This document shows, piece after piece, positions 1-13,300 of a DNA stretch of 64,000 nt (its first letter is position 1; each line of letters starts with the position of its first letter). The position numbers and the translations under genes were made by a program. The notes beneath the pieces are model-generated. The model made no database searches, had not been told where the DNA came from, and was given only the letters and a program-made list of their open reading frames with translations. This DNA is from Onchocerca volvulus (taxonomy: Eukaryota; Nematoda; Chromadorea; Rhabditida; Onchocercidae): the NCBI GenBank assembly GCA_000499405.2, contig HG738137.1, positions 13,137,661 to 13,201,660 of the forward strand, given 5' to 3'.

Positions 1-1671
1 TTTTGAATGAAGCAAATCTAGCCCAATGTTCAATTTTATATGCACTGTACTAAAATAAATAAATTAATTATTCCAAAAAAAAAAAAGTTCAGAAATAAGA
101 TTTTCAGATTCATGAGGAATATTTCTGTCTAGTGGGATGAGAAAAGTTAAGTTCGCAAAGAAATTTGAAGTTTTGATTATTCTATCAACTAGCAACTGGT
201 TGATATTCCAAGTTTTTTCAGTAGTCTTATCATATCTGCTTTGTAAAAAAAGAAAAAAAAAATTTTAAATATATGATACCCGAGACTAACTAAGATTCTT
301 AAAATTTCGATTTGATCAATCAAATCTTTCATCATTGTATTATTCTCATCGTATTACTACTTGCATAAGTGGAATTTTTCCTACATGGTTATTTCTATCA
401 TAATAAAGTTACATTTTATTTGTTCACAATTTATTTACTTCTTTTTCCACTAAAAGATTATTGTTCCTTTTGATCTATTTCATTTTCACCTAATAATTTT
501 TGATTTTGAAGTATTAATTTTTGTCATTGACATGCTCATATGTTCATTTGAATATCATTGTAATTGATATAAAATCATGTTCGAATAATTTAGATTATTT
601 ACAAAAATTCCGATAATTTAATAAATGATACAATTTATAAAAATGCTGCAATTTTATGAATGATTATATTGATAAAAAATTGCCTGACAATGCAGTAATA
701 TAAACCAAACAATTTCAGATATAAAAGACAAAGATTTAAAATGCAATAATCAATAGCATTCACGGATTGTGTACAACGGTGACCTGGGTTTGTCCAATGC
801 AGTATTCAGACGTGGAGTACGATATTATGCTATGAAATAAGGTATCGGCTTATTGTATAATACAGTACTCATGATATGGAGAAGATATTAGCTTATCGTA
901 CATCGTAAAGTATTTCATTCAAATTATTGTGTGTAATCGATGCCTGAAATTGTGGATAATTATGGAGCAAAAGCATTGAACTTCCAAAAACTATTTTTCA
1001 TCCAATCTCATTCAAAACACTTTCAATACATAATTCAATTAATTGGAAGAATATCATATCACTTTCAAAGCTTAAAAGAACCATATGATAATGTTTGTTG
1101 ATTGATTGTATCTTATCATAATTTGTTAGTGTTTCAATCTCCTTAAAAAAAGACTTCTATTGAATGACTACTCTTCCTTACAATTTAAAAGATTCAAAAT
1201 AATATCTGTAGTTCTTTTGTCTGATTGATCATTTATTTTTCAGTAATTTTGAACAGCTTGATTAATTTCATTTTATAAACAACAAAATAATTTTAATAAC
1301 TAAAAAATCTTTCCGTGATCGCTGCAATTTTTTGTGGATGGAAAGCTGTTTGGAATGTTGCGGCAAAGACGATACTTGATTGTTTCGCCGAACATTCTTA
1401 AATATATCAGATAAAATGATTGATATTGTTAAAATTGTGTGATTATTTCTTTGATAAATTTGCATTTTTTTTTTTTTGCCACTTTCCATTTTGCTAATTA
1501 TCGCTGTTCAGTTGAAAAAGATATTTAGTTGTAATTGTTGATGATTCCTCTTTCCTATCACTATTAAAAAGATAAATAGTGATAGTCACTGATAGATGAT
1601 TAAACCTATCATTCTAATGGAAGTTGTAAAAGAGTAATAATTTGACAAAAAAACAAACAACAGACGATGAT

Positions 1672-1738
1672 AAATGCGATGCAGCAGTACTTAATGTACT
1701 GAATTAGGAAGATAAGCCGTAAGTACCATCGCGCATTT
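1672..1738. repeat. 67-nt imperfect hairpin
   Basis: The arms are AAATGCGATG, a 5-nt bulge and GTACTTA on the left, and TAAGTAC, CATC, a 2-nt bulge and GCATTT on the right. They pair into a bulged stem around a 26-nt loop. Size and shape resemble a precursor microRNA, but the strand and any expression cannot be read from sequence. It does not match a nematode microRNA I recognise. Confidence 0.45.
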
Positions 1739-3112
1739 TCAATCATCCGCAGCATTTAGATTAATTTATTCTTATTGATTAGGCAATCACAAAATTTCCC
1801 ATTTTTTTTAAAATTAAATTTAAACTTTCAACCACTTTAATTTATGTTGGATATAAGTTGTATTTTGTGAGTTCAAAATTACACAAAAATTAAAAATATA
1901 AATCTATTTCATCTAACAATGAGCAATATATTGTTGAATAATTACTTTCTCCATACCAAATGACTATCGCGGAAATCGCGATGATGAAAGAAGAAAATCG
2001 GTGATCCTCTTGTTTTTAAATTTGAAATTGCACATTTGATGTCATTGATTATGAAATCCTTCCTTTGTCCGTTATATCAATTGTTTAATTCAAATATCGT
2101 CGCCCTGAATTGTTGTCTTACTCCTATTAGAATGAGACAATTGTGTTTCGCAGTGTTCCATTACTACTGTGGTCTCCAACTCTATCATTGCTTTGGTAAT
2201 CTTCCAATTTTAAGCGCGGTTTACATTTTAAATTTAATTCTATAATTTTTAATAAACTTCTAAACCCTTCGTTTTTCTCTTGTTTTCTTTTGTTACATTA
2301 TCATTATCAAGTTATGATATCTATAACGTGTACAGTTTCTTTAAATAAAGGTTTAATTACCCAAGTTTGAGGTCGTTGGAAAATGAGCGAATCTGCAAGA
2401 TTTGGAGAAACTGTGAGAACAGAAGAATAGAATCCAACCTTACAATTTTGTCACTATCAGAAAGAAAAATAGCGACAATGACAATGTCCACTGTTTTTCA
2501 GGTAGATATCAAGCGACTGATAAATTGCCGTTATACGACCAACAATTATTGTGATATTTTGTATTTTTATTAAGCATCCATAAATCTTAAATTTTATTTC
2601 TCTTTCAATTTGCTATAAAATGGATGTTAAAAGCTTGCAGAAACAAAACATACAAAACTAATAATTTCTTATCCATTTGATTTTAAATTGAAATATAATT
2701 TAAATTTATATTTTCGTAAAATTATCGACAAAATTTAGTGTAAAATATCATATATGTTGCACATACCTTTCAAGATAATCTAACATAAGTAACTTGAATT
2801 AACTTAAATTTAACATTTGAATTTTTGGCACTTAAAATTAGAGTGCAGTTAGGATATTTTATTTCACCGATAAATAAATTAGTTTATTCGCAGAAAAAAT
2901 GAACAAAAAGACAAATCATCATACATGATATAATTCCAACTTGGGTTCGATAAGAGATATGAGTTTGAACCGAATATCGAATGATTCAAATATTTCAAGC
3001 TGGCAGATCCATTAAATTTATTATTGGAAGACTTTTGCATCCCAAATTAGATATTAATTTAAGAAATTTTCCCAAAATAAATAAAATTTTTGCGAAATAA
3101 TATGGAATACCG

Positions 3113-3153
3113 CATGCATATTATGCGCTGTCCTACTTCAAGTAATATGCATG
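3113..3153. repeat. Perfect 11-bp inverted repeat
   Basis: CATGCATATTA is followed 19 bases later by its exact reverse complement, TAATATGCATG. The loop is GC-richer than the flanks. It could be a stem-loop or a paired binding site; no flanking gene explains it. Confidence 0.5.
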
Positions 3154-5046
3154 TCGTCATTCTTTATTCGCATATTCTGTCATCATTTCAAGAAATCGCA
3201 AGCTTTTCCAGATGATGATTACAGTTTCGATTGTAGTGAATTATGTTGAAAAAGTAAACGAAAAGCATGCTATAATTACGAACTTTTTTCATACTTCTTT
3301 ATTATCTTAAGATAAAGTATTGAGATTCAAATAAAGCCCAAATGTTTCATTCATATTTTATGAAAAGTTCAGATGTGGATAGGAAACTATTAGAAAAAAA
3401 AGATAAATAAACAATCCAAGAAACTTCATAATTTATTCAGCCAACCATTTTTTTTATAATGATCAAAGGTTCAAAATTTTCTTCCCAAATTTAACTCTTT
3501 TAAAATCCCGCTAGAAGAAATTTTTCTCATGATTTTGATGTTATAATCATCATGCTGAAAAGAAAAAAGTTTAGTTTTATTTCTACCTCACATCTGACCA
3601 GTATTGTGACCATTTGACCATCTAATTAATACTTCTAAATCTTATTTCTGATCTTTTCTTTATAAAATTAGCTAACTTATTCCAATAATATGCTAGAAAG
3701 TTGAACAGTGGTTTAGAATTTTTTCGTTCGAAACAAACTAATCAATATAATGCTATTCACAAATGAATAATGAGTGAATGCAACAAATGTAGAATTATTA
3801 AATAATAAAATTCAAAAGTCAATTGTTTGATAATCATATTTTGACTAATAATTCATAACGACGCAAAGTGATATAAATTCAATGCAGAAAGGATATAAAT
3901 AATCCTGCTCATGAAAGCTCGATATTATGGTTTATATAATCAAACTAATTCTTTTTTCTATTCTTTATATAATTCACTTTAAAATTTAAAAAAAAAAAAA
4001 GTGAAAAGAATTCGTCACTATCTGACATTGAAAGTTTCTTCCAAGAAATGCAAACATTCATCATGGATTTATTGCATATTTGTCGATAATATTGACATTA
4101 TTTTGTAATTTATGTTTCGATTTTTTTGTTGAACTTTATTTGAGAATAGATGAAGAAATCAATCAATCAGAAAAATCCAACTAATTTGACAAAAGAAGTT
4201 TGCATGAAGCAAAATTATAGTTGCAAAATAGTGTGAAAGGAAAAATTATTTATAAATTATAAATTTTTTAATTAATCAATCTATTTCATAATAAAAATTT
4301 GGAAGTGGGAACGAAACTAGTAATTATCAGAGTATGTTTTTCAAACTGTACATTATCTAAGTACATATAAATCATATGTATATTTTAATCATGAAATGGT
4401 GAGCAATAAGGAAATTTAAGATATTCTTCATCATTTCAAATTCATTCCAAAGAATAATTTTTTGGACAGATGGAATGATTTAAAATTTAAAAATTGATGC
4501 ATCTATTTTACTGTTGACAATCTTATGATACATAGGTTACGCGGAAAAAGAATGATGCAGATTGGCGGATAGTTTTCAGTAATTTTGATTCAAAATTCAC
4601 TAATGACTGAAAATTTGATTTTTCGATAATATTCTGGTTCCATGAGAAGTGAAAGTTAAATCCTTCTGTAAATACTCCAATTTCGATAAAACAATGTGAA
4701 TGATCAAATTGCACGATTTCATTTCCTGAAATCAAATTTCTTGGTAATTATTTAGAATCATGGATATGCAATATATGAATATTTACATTTTCAATCTTAG
4801 AAACCAAAATAAAACAATATCAAATTTCTCAATTAAATATTTTTATTGATTAATTTATTGGTTCATGCAAAGTAAATAACAAATAAATGAAAAAAAGAAT
4901 TGAAATTAGGCATAAGAAGCAGTTTGGGAATGAAATTTGCCAAATTGGTAAACAAGATCAAACATTTCATCATATAAAAATGGAATGATTTGCCAACTGA
5001 AACAATCCAGTCCCAGAAGACCGGTTTATTTTATTAAAGTAAGTGA

Positions 5047-5054
5047 TATAAAAG
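5047..5054 (+). promoter_or_regulatory. Probable TATA box
   Basis: TATAAAAG lies 113 bases upstream of the ATG of the small secreted Gly/Pro/Phe-rich protein gene. An AACAG splice-acceptor-like site between the two (about 5110) could serve trans-splicing. The match is good, but such strings are common in AT-rich DNA. Confidence 0.35.
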
Positions 5055-5166
5055 TAAAAAGTATTCCCCTACTAATTACTTTCTTACTTACCACCCATAA
5101 TTTTTGAATAACAGTTTCTTTTACAATATCATTTCCAACAAAAAATCAATTTGGACGATTGAAATC

Positions 5167-5959
5167 ATGCAATATTCCAAGTTATTCCTCCTTGCTCTCT
5201 TTATTGCGATCATCGATTTTACGGTTGAGGAGAAATGTTCTGGATGTTCCGAAACTGAAATGTATGATTCTTATCTGATTTAGTTTCATTTCCAGATTAT
5301 AGTATAAATCAATAATTTTCTAGTAAAAAAAAAAGTTTTAATTTAAACAGATTTTACCATTACTGTATGAAATACAAAATAAAAAGGAAAAAAAAGAATT
5401 GACTAAATTATTCTTCCATTCATTGACAGTATTTAAACATTCCTATGTTGTCATGAAAATGAATATTTCATAAGACGCTAAATACAAATGAGTGTGTATT
5501 CCTTGAATAATAAATTCGAAAATGTGGAAATTATAAATTTTTGATCATCAACCAATAATAGATGAAAATGATTTTTAGAACAGTAAAAAACTATTGTGAC
5601 TTTGAATAATAATTGTAAAGCATATTTAAAAATTATATTTCAGTTATCGAAAACGAGTGAAAAGAACATATGTATATCCAAACGGTCCATTCTTTTACCC
5701 AGGCATTTATTCTTTCGGATTTCCTTTTCCCAGCAGATTTTTATTGGGACGAAATCCCTTCGGTGGTCCATTTGGACCATTTGGACCATTTGGACCATTC
5801 GGGCCATTCGGGCCATTCGGATCTTATCCGTTTCGCAGGAATCGATTCGGACGTGGTCCCGGTAACAGATCTAGAGGTAGTCCACGTGGTGGTTTCGGCA
5901 TATTTGCAAGTGGGCCTGGTAGAAATTTTGGTTTTGGTGCATTCTTCAATCGTGGATAG
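5167..5959 (+). CDS. Small secreted Gly/Pro/Phe-rich protein, two exons
   Basis: Exons 5167-5261 and 5644-5959 join in phase across a GT..AG intron and give about 136 residues. Residues 1-21 are a clear signal peptide (MQYSKLFLLALFIAIIDF, then TVEE). A CSGC pair follows, then a basic KRVKR stretch near residue 36 that looks like a furin-type cleavage site. The rest is rich in Gly, Pro, Phe and Arg, with a run of six GPF triplets coded by near-identical 9-bp units, then an Arg/Gly-rich tail. The layout (signal, short pro-part, basic cut site, repetitive mature part) is what secreted nematode peptides or cuticle and antimicrobial-like proteins show, but I recognise no family. TATAAAAG lies upstream and AATAAA downstream. 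Confidence in the gene is high; function is unknown. Confidence 0.8.
5764..5820 (+). repeat. 9-bp tandem repeat inside the CDS
   Basis: About six units of the form GGACCATTT/GGGCCATTC encode consecutive Gly-Pro-Phe triplets. The first units use TTT and GGA; the last use TTC and GGG. This suggests stepwise expansion by slippage. Confidence 0.75.
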
Positions 5960-7385
5960 CTCGATGCCAAAGTTTAGCAAGAAATGTAACAGATACAACT
6001 TAATGATTCTTGTGATCAAACATATAAATGCAGATATTACTGTACGTTCATTATAAAATTAATTTTTTCATATTATTTTATCGATAATAAATCGACTCTT
6101 AGCATTTGTTGATATTTATTGATATAATTTGATAGAAAAATTTTATCCTCAAAATATTTGTCCCATGAAATTGTCTAAATGCTGTGGTGAAAACTATTTG
6201 ACGAAAGATGCAATATATATGAAGGAATAAATCAAATATTTCTATTCTCCAGCGTTTATCCCGTCTATCACGTCGGTAATTCTCTTAGATTCATTTTTAG
6301 TCCGTGGTCACGTGTTCTTACGTAACGTATTTGACTTTATATTACGTGTTTTTGAAAAGACTTTCGATCATCTGCTTTTACTTCATTCATTAGTTCTTTC
6401 TTCTCGAAAATTCTAATGCATATTTTCTTCTGAATGAATCTGAATTTGCGATATATATCTAAATTATTTTATTAAAAAAAAAAAAACTCCCTTATATGTT
6501 TCTTTTTTTAATTTGAGCTTTGTCACTTACTTTAAGTAAAATCTTTCTTATCAAATAAATGAATAAAACTTAAAAAATCTCTGTGTGGTATCCATAAAAC
6601 AGATTATTTCACCTTGATATTTTAAGTTTGACTAAAGAATAAAACCATAAAAAAGACTGAATACTTGTTTTGCAATACCAAAAAACTTGATGGACTTTTT
6701 TTTATAAATCGTCAACCTTCCTTCCATTTAATACGTCATAATAATTTTAATATCTTGAAATGTTAGAAATTCTTCAAAAAATTCATTAAAATCTCAAACC
6801 GCTAATTTGTTCTTCTGCTGTCGAATAAAAGTTTTCAATAATGAAAAAAAGTAAAGAAAAAATTGAAAAAATAACCTTTTCAATTTCTCTTTTACTGTTA
6901 ATTGTTATTTTCTAGCACTGGGTGAATTGATTAATGCATATAGAAAAAAAAAAGAGTAAAAAGTGATAATGCGACTGAACATCAAATCAAACAACAAATT
7001 TTGAATTTCAATTGAACATTATATTTTGTGATTTTTACTTGACGGATAACAAGCCTTTTTTTTCCCAAATTTTTATAAAATAAGTCATAGTTTTCATTGA
7101 TTACTTTCCAATCATTCTGATTTTTGATCATCTTGGTCTATTTAATATATGTAAAATGCTGTCAATTTGACATAATTATTTCGATTAATTAATTACTCAA
7201 TTGATAAAGTTATTTTTATAATTGTTGTTGCAAGAAATGTATTTCTATTACCTTATATTACTAAGTTTTACTTAAATCGATAAAATTGAACAATCGTAAA
7301 AATTATTTAAATTTTAAAATTAATTATTTGTGATAGTTAATTTAACAACAGAAAAAAAATTTTTTTTCGTCAAAATGATAAATGA
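5960..7385. other. Intergenic region between convergent genes
   Basis: This region lies between the 3' ends of a + and a - strand gene. I see no coding exon. A less AT-rich patch at about 6245-6350 contains CACGTG (6309-6314) and two ACGTAA/ACGTA strings; the rest is low complexity. Confidence 0.45.
6086..6091 (+). terminator. Poly(A) signal AATAAA
   Basis: A canonical AATAAA lies 127 bases after the stop codon of the Gly/Pro/Phe-rich protein gene, at a fitting distance for its 3' end. Confidence 0.4.
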
Positions 7386-10300
7386 TTAAATGATAGCACG
7401 TGTAGCTCGTTCTTCATATAATGCCTGTTGGCGATAAATGCCTAATTCTGGTGACCAGCGTAGATCAGCACCGAATAAGGATTTTATAGTTCTTCCAGTT
7501 TGATGAGCTTTTATCGCGTGAATTATCATGTTAATAATGATAACACTCAATGGAAGCAGTGTTATCAGAGTTAAAACAAGAATATTACTGAAAATTAGTG
7601 CATTAAAAAAATTATTAAGAAAATTAGGGTTTGAAACTTTTTTGAAAAGCGGAGATCATTCATTCTTCTTTCATAATCAAGATGAATTATAAATATGCAC
7701 AAAAAAAAAAAAAAAAAAGGAGAAACAAAATGTGCCTATTATTCATTCTTGCAAGAAAATTTAAAACATAAACAAAACTTGCTGCTACTTATTTCTAGAA
7801 GAAGATTAAAAATATTGGAAAATTTCAGAAGTACATTTACTCTCGTAATTGCTACACATCATGTTTCTAGAAATTAAAAATAAAACTATCATTCAAAAAA
7901 TGCAAACATTATGAAATTTAATAAGACTTATGCATTTTTTTTTTTTTTTTTTTTGAAGAAACAAATTCATTTCTAATTTCGTTTCGATTTTCTTATATTG
8001 TTGTAACAGTTACAATAAATTTATCTTATATAAAACAGTTGTAGCGAAAGTAACCGCAAGATGATATGAAATTTTTTTAATAAAAATTTAACGAATTAAA
8101 ATTTTTTTTTCTGTCTAGTGAGATGAGAAAAGTTGAAATTTTCTTCATTATATTCAAATAAATCAAATGTTCAATTTAATATCAACCTGTATATTTTGCC
8201 TTCAATGATGATGAATAAAGCAAGCGCGAATGAAACCGGAAAAAATGTTAGTTATTTATAATTTAAAGTAAGGTGGAAAGAATTATCAACTGATATTTTC
8301 ATAAATGAAACAAACAAAAAATGTCGCATTTTTTTCTCAACATTAGCTTTAATCATATTAGCGATTGCGAAAGTTTGATTAAATTTGAAATAATTGAAAT
8401 CTTACCAAACAAAGCGTTGGTGTAATAATATACCAACAGGCGGTCCAGTACCAATTCACCGGATATCCCAGATATCTATAAGTGATTTTTTTTTTTTTTT
8501 CATTTGTAAGAGGATTGATAATCAAATAAATGAATTTCACATAATAATATTTTCATTATTTTTTAAGGATTGAGAAATTTAAAGTGATACTTTCACAATA
8601 TTGCAAAAAAAAAGGTGATATTTCCATAATTATCGTTAAAGGTTTGTTAAAATATTCATCTACTTCCAAAAATTATTTGGCGGTTCTCGAAGCATTGTAT
8701 GCAAATTGACCATTAATCGTTTCAGAGGATAAATATGAATGCTTATTAATAATTCAAGAAATGCAAGAAATAAGATGAGAAGCGCCAAATGGAAATAACG
8801 AACTTTTATGTCGCTAAAGGCCTGAAAAGGACATACACAATTCGATTTGTAAAACTTTTTTAGCCTTGATGGATGAATGAATTTTTCAAATAAAATTTCA
8901 ACTTTTGCTCTTTTTTCCCACTTATTTTGCAACTGTTCTTGTTTTCAGCATAGATTGAATAAAAAGGTTTCGTAATGTTATTCATCATTTTGAAGGACGT
9001 GTAAAGATAAGGATCATTTTTGAAGAATAAACCAGAAAAGAGAGTGAGATACAGTAAGAGAAATATTTTTAGCAATCATTTTTAAAAAAAAAAAAAAACT
9101 TTGAATTTGCTGAAATTGTCGAATTTTTATTTTTGAAAGAAATTACTTCGGATAACTCCTCTGCATAATGCAAAATTAATTGAATTTAAATGATCCTACA
9201 TTACTTAAAAAGAGAATTGCATGATTTATAGTAAACTATAAGACTTGATAAGCTATAGATAATGATGGTATGAAATATAATAAATTCCGCTTCATAAACA
9301 TGAGTATAATACAAAAATTAGAAATGATTATAAAACGAAAAATTGAATTGAAAATTTAGTTGTTATATGAGCTTATGAGAAATGAAATATTAATTGAGAT
9401 TAAAATTTAATCATTAAAAATATTAGCTTAAATTGTAATAATCAAAATGAATGAGATTTAAAAAAAAAATGTCTTAAACTTACTGAACGACCATAAGTGT
9501 AAATATATAAGTTTATGAGCAAGAAATATATGCAAATGATTATATTTCGTGACGTTTTTGGTTCGATAAATTTAATTCGTGCTAAAGTTCGATATACAGT
9601 CATAATAATCATTTCAAGCGTTAGTATCTGCAAGAATCTGTGATTTTCTGTAATCGTAATCATAATTTTAGCAATCAATTTTGATTAATTAATTTATTCG
9701 CTGATTGGTTACACAACTGTAATTTTCTGATCAATTACACTAATGCGATTCGCTGATTGGTTGCAGAATTGTAATTCCTCAATTAATATTGCAATTTGCT
9801 GATTGGTTGCACAGTTACAATTCTTCAATTAATAATGAAATTGCAATTCCTCATTTAATTAAAAAATTGCAATTCCCTAATTAATCGTACAATCGTAATT
9901 CTCTAATCCGTTAAACAATTATAATTTCGTGATTTAAAATTTTAAATAAAATGAATCAGAATTTCAGGATATGATTTCTTATAGTTATAATCACTCATTA
10001 TTTTTCAGCACTTTTAACAATTTTTTAATACTTAATTTTTCGAATATTTCATAAGTTATGAAAGTATTCATATAAGAATCGAGTTCCTATGCTAAGCTTC
10101 AATTGTATTCTAACGCTATCTTCAGTTATTTTCTTAAATGAGCTTTTAAATCGATTATGTTGTAATTTTTTTAAATATTCAAGGCTTTTTTAGCGAAATA
10201 CTTGACAATACTTCATAGAAGTGAAATACATATTTTCGTGTGCTTCAATTTGATTTTCTATATTTTTGAAAATATTTATTAAAAATTTTACTTGCGTGCT

Positions 10301-13300
10301 AATTGTAGATAGAAATAGTGAAAAATAGATAAGAATAAGTGTGATTGCACCAAAAGATGTTTTAGCAAAAAGTAATGATAGTACGATGAAGAAAACATTT
10401 TCGCCATGTTTCCAAAGCATTGCTACTAAATTAATGAAATATCTCTAATAAATTAATTTAGATAACTACCGTATATTAATTTCGTTTAGTTATAAAATTT
10501 GATAAAATAATAAAGAAATCACACTAATAAGCCCGAATAGTCTTGAAACTTAATTATTATTAATTAGGATTATCGGTGATAAATTAGAATTATATTTCAT
10601 TGTCAAAGTTATTGATCTATTAAATTATTTGTGATAACAAAGAAAGAAGAAAGAGCTGTCAAATAGTATTTCTGTTCAGTGGCAAAATTTTTTCGGTTGC
10701 TGAAATCCGTTTTGCCTTTTATTTCATGTCGATAACTTGTTTTTCAGCCCAGACCATTTGAATCTATTTATTTTCATTGGGATTGAATAAACAGTACTTT
10801 TTAAATTAAATTTTTTTGATAAGGAAAACAAAAAAGAAAGGATTAATTGAATTATATGAAAAATTTAGTCCAAAACAAGCATACTTACAGCCTTTTCCAA
10901 CGCTCATAGGAAACATAAATTCAACAGCTGCACCACTTACAGAAAATACAAAAATGCAAGCAAATAAATTAATTATCATTCCATAAATAATTATCAAAAA
11001 TGTATCACTATAATATGTTTAGGTAAATATATAAGTTGTTTTTCGTTTTTTCATCTTTTCCTTTAAATCAAATTAATCAACAAATGATGCAGTGATGCAA
11101 TAATGCAGTTATGATACAATGATGCAGTGAATATTTTAATTGTACCAATAAAAATAATAATTGATAAGTTAGTGATTGTAACTGTTTAGGAGAAAATTAC
11201 ATCATTGATAATTATTAAAGAGAAAAATTGTACCGCATAAAATTATTCCGAAAATTCTTCATTGATGCTATTGTTATATATGTGCCATCTAACAAGTTTG
11301 TTGCTATTATAGCCTTAAAGTAAGGAAAGATATTATTTCGTTTTTTTATTTATTTTTTTTTTCAGTAAAAATATTATTGCGGTTTTTTATTTCTTTTACA
11401 ATGTAAAATGAAGAATAGAGGATTTAAAACTCGTTCTTAATGTAATAATAATGATAGCAATGATGATAATAATAATCATAAATATTTTCTAATATGCAAA
11501 TATCATCCTTTCTATTGCAAAATTTCAGCTAAATTTTTATTCAGATGTCGGAATTATGGGTGAACAGAAGAACGAATATTACCGAAGTTCACATATTTAT
11601 TAAATCTAAACTATCCTTCCTATTAATTTTTGGTTAAGACATCAATTTCTTGCTTTTATCGCAAGAAATCAAAATTATTTATCGTTCAAGTTATTCTTCT
11701 TTTTAATCCTTTCTTTTGATATAAACAAGGAAAAAAAGTCGAAAACTTAATGTTCAGGTAAAAAAGAAAAAAAGGATTTGCTCATTTTAAATTCTAATTT
11801 ACGAAAAAAATTTTTGATTCATCAATGTTTTACTATTGATACTGTCCTTTTTTTTCGTTGCCATAAATTCAGTTTTATTTCATGATATCTAGTTTTTAAA
11901 AAAATAATAGAAAGAAACCTGAAGCGCAGCAGTGACCCAAACTTTCAAGTCGAGAAATTCATGCAAATCCGGTGAAAAACCTTCCGCTATTGAAGCAATT
12001 GTACTTCGAAAACCAACTTTTACTGTTGCATAAATAATACAAATTATCATACAAAACGATGGAAATACAACAACAAATCGAGCTATCTAGAATACGATAA
12101 AAAATTGCAAAATTCGTGTGAAATGAAGCGATAAATTGAAATTTTTTTATTTAAATTAATTTGCTTAGACTAAATACATGCTTTCTGCAACATTTACAAC
12201 AAATGATTCCGATAAAAATACCGTTTTAACAGTACATTTATTCTTCTTCATTTTTTTCTCTACCACTCCTATGCAATTAAATACTGAATTTGCTATGAGA
12301 GGATGAAAAATAGAAAATTTAAATCCAATTTATGGTAGGGTCAAACGAAATAGAAGATTTAGGCTTAATTAGTCTAGTAATGGCTTACTTTTCATCAATT
12401 CAATTAATTTGCCGAAAAAAAAAAACTGAAGAAACCTTAGAATAAAAACGTATTCCAAGAATTGCAATTATAGCGATAATTGCCTGCTCGATAGTAGCTG
12501 AAGCAACAAAAAATTCACTTATTTTCGTAGGTTTATTAATCTTCTCTTTCCTAAATAGGAAAATTAAACTTTAAATTACGAAAATGCAATCTTTTTCAAT
12601 TATCAAAAGATAATCAATAGTGAAAGAGAGAAAATGTTGATTGATTTTATGGCATTTCACTTTTTTCTATACTTGAATAATTTTAATTTCGCCAAATAAA
12701 TGTTTGTTAAATTTATCCGTATACCAATATATATTTGGCGGAAATTCACGGAGTGCTTCAGAAGTTGATGTCATAGCGATGACAATTTGTTCCCATGTAT
12801 AGTTCAAATTCGTCCTATTATTAAGCAATTTTAAGTTGTAACATTTTGAATAATATTGATAATTACCGGTTGCTTCGTCACATTTTACATGTGGATCATA
12901 GCAAGATGCTGAAAATTTGTTGCATAAAGATTGAAAATAATATGATTAGAATGAGCAATCGTTATACGAATCTTATCATATTGAAATAAAATCTTTCGCC
13001 AAAAATAAAATTAATAATATACTCAATATGATAAGTAAAAATAGAAAATGAAATGCTTTTGTTTAAAGTTTCAAATAATTTTCATCAAAAAAAAAAAAAA
13101 TTGGTTTTGAAATTTCATTTGATAAATTATGTATAACATAATTTTAAATAATATGCATAAAAGTAACAAACAACAACACAATAATTCAAATAGAAATTAT
13201 CAACAAATTTGAGTGAAATTTCAAAAAAAAAAAAAAAATTAAAAAAGAATTGACAACAAAGAAAAACAACTTTACAATGGCCTTCGTAAACACATTCTAA

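Larger units (their letters stand above)
1..5046. other. Non-coding AT-rich stretch
   Basis: I see no gene I can support here. Short open frames near 2036-2245, 2367-2573 and 4523-4735 lack splice-consistent neighbours, signal peptides or recognisable motifs. The stretch holds A/T homopolymers and two clear inverted repeats (1672-1738 and 3113-3153), annotated separately. Confidence 0.5.

Noticed and set aside
2943..2985. GGTTCGAT-type string resembling a tRNA B box
   Set aside because: No acceptor stem, A box or cloverleaf can be built around it.
5670..6056. 128-codon + strand frame with DHLDHLDH repeats and a - strand frame with EWPEW/SKWSKW repeats
   Set aside because: Both are other-frame readings of the GPF-coding 9-bp repeat; only the GPF frame joins a signal-peptide exon in phase.
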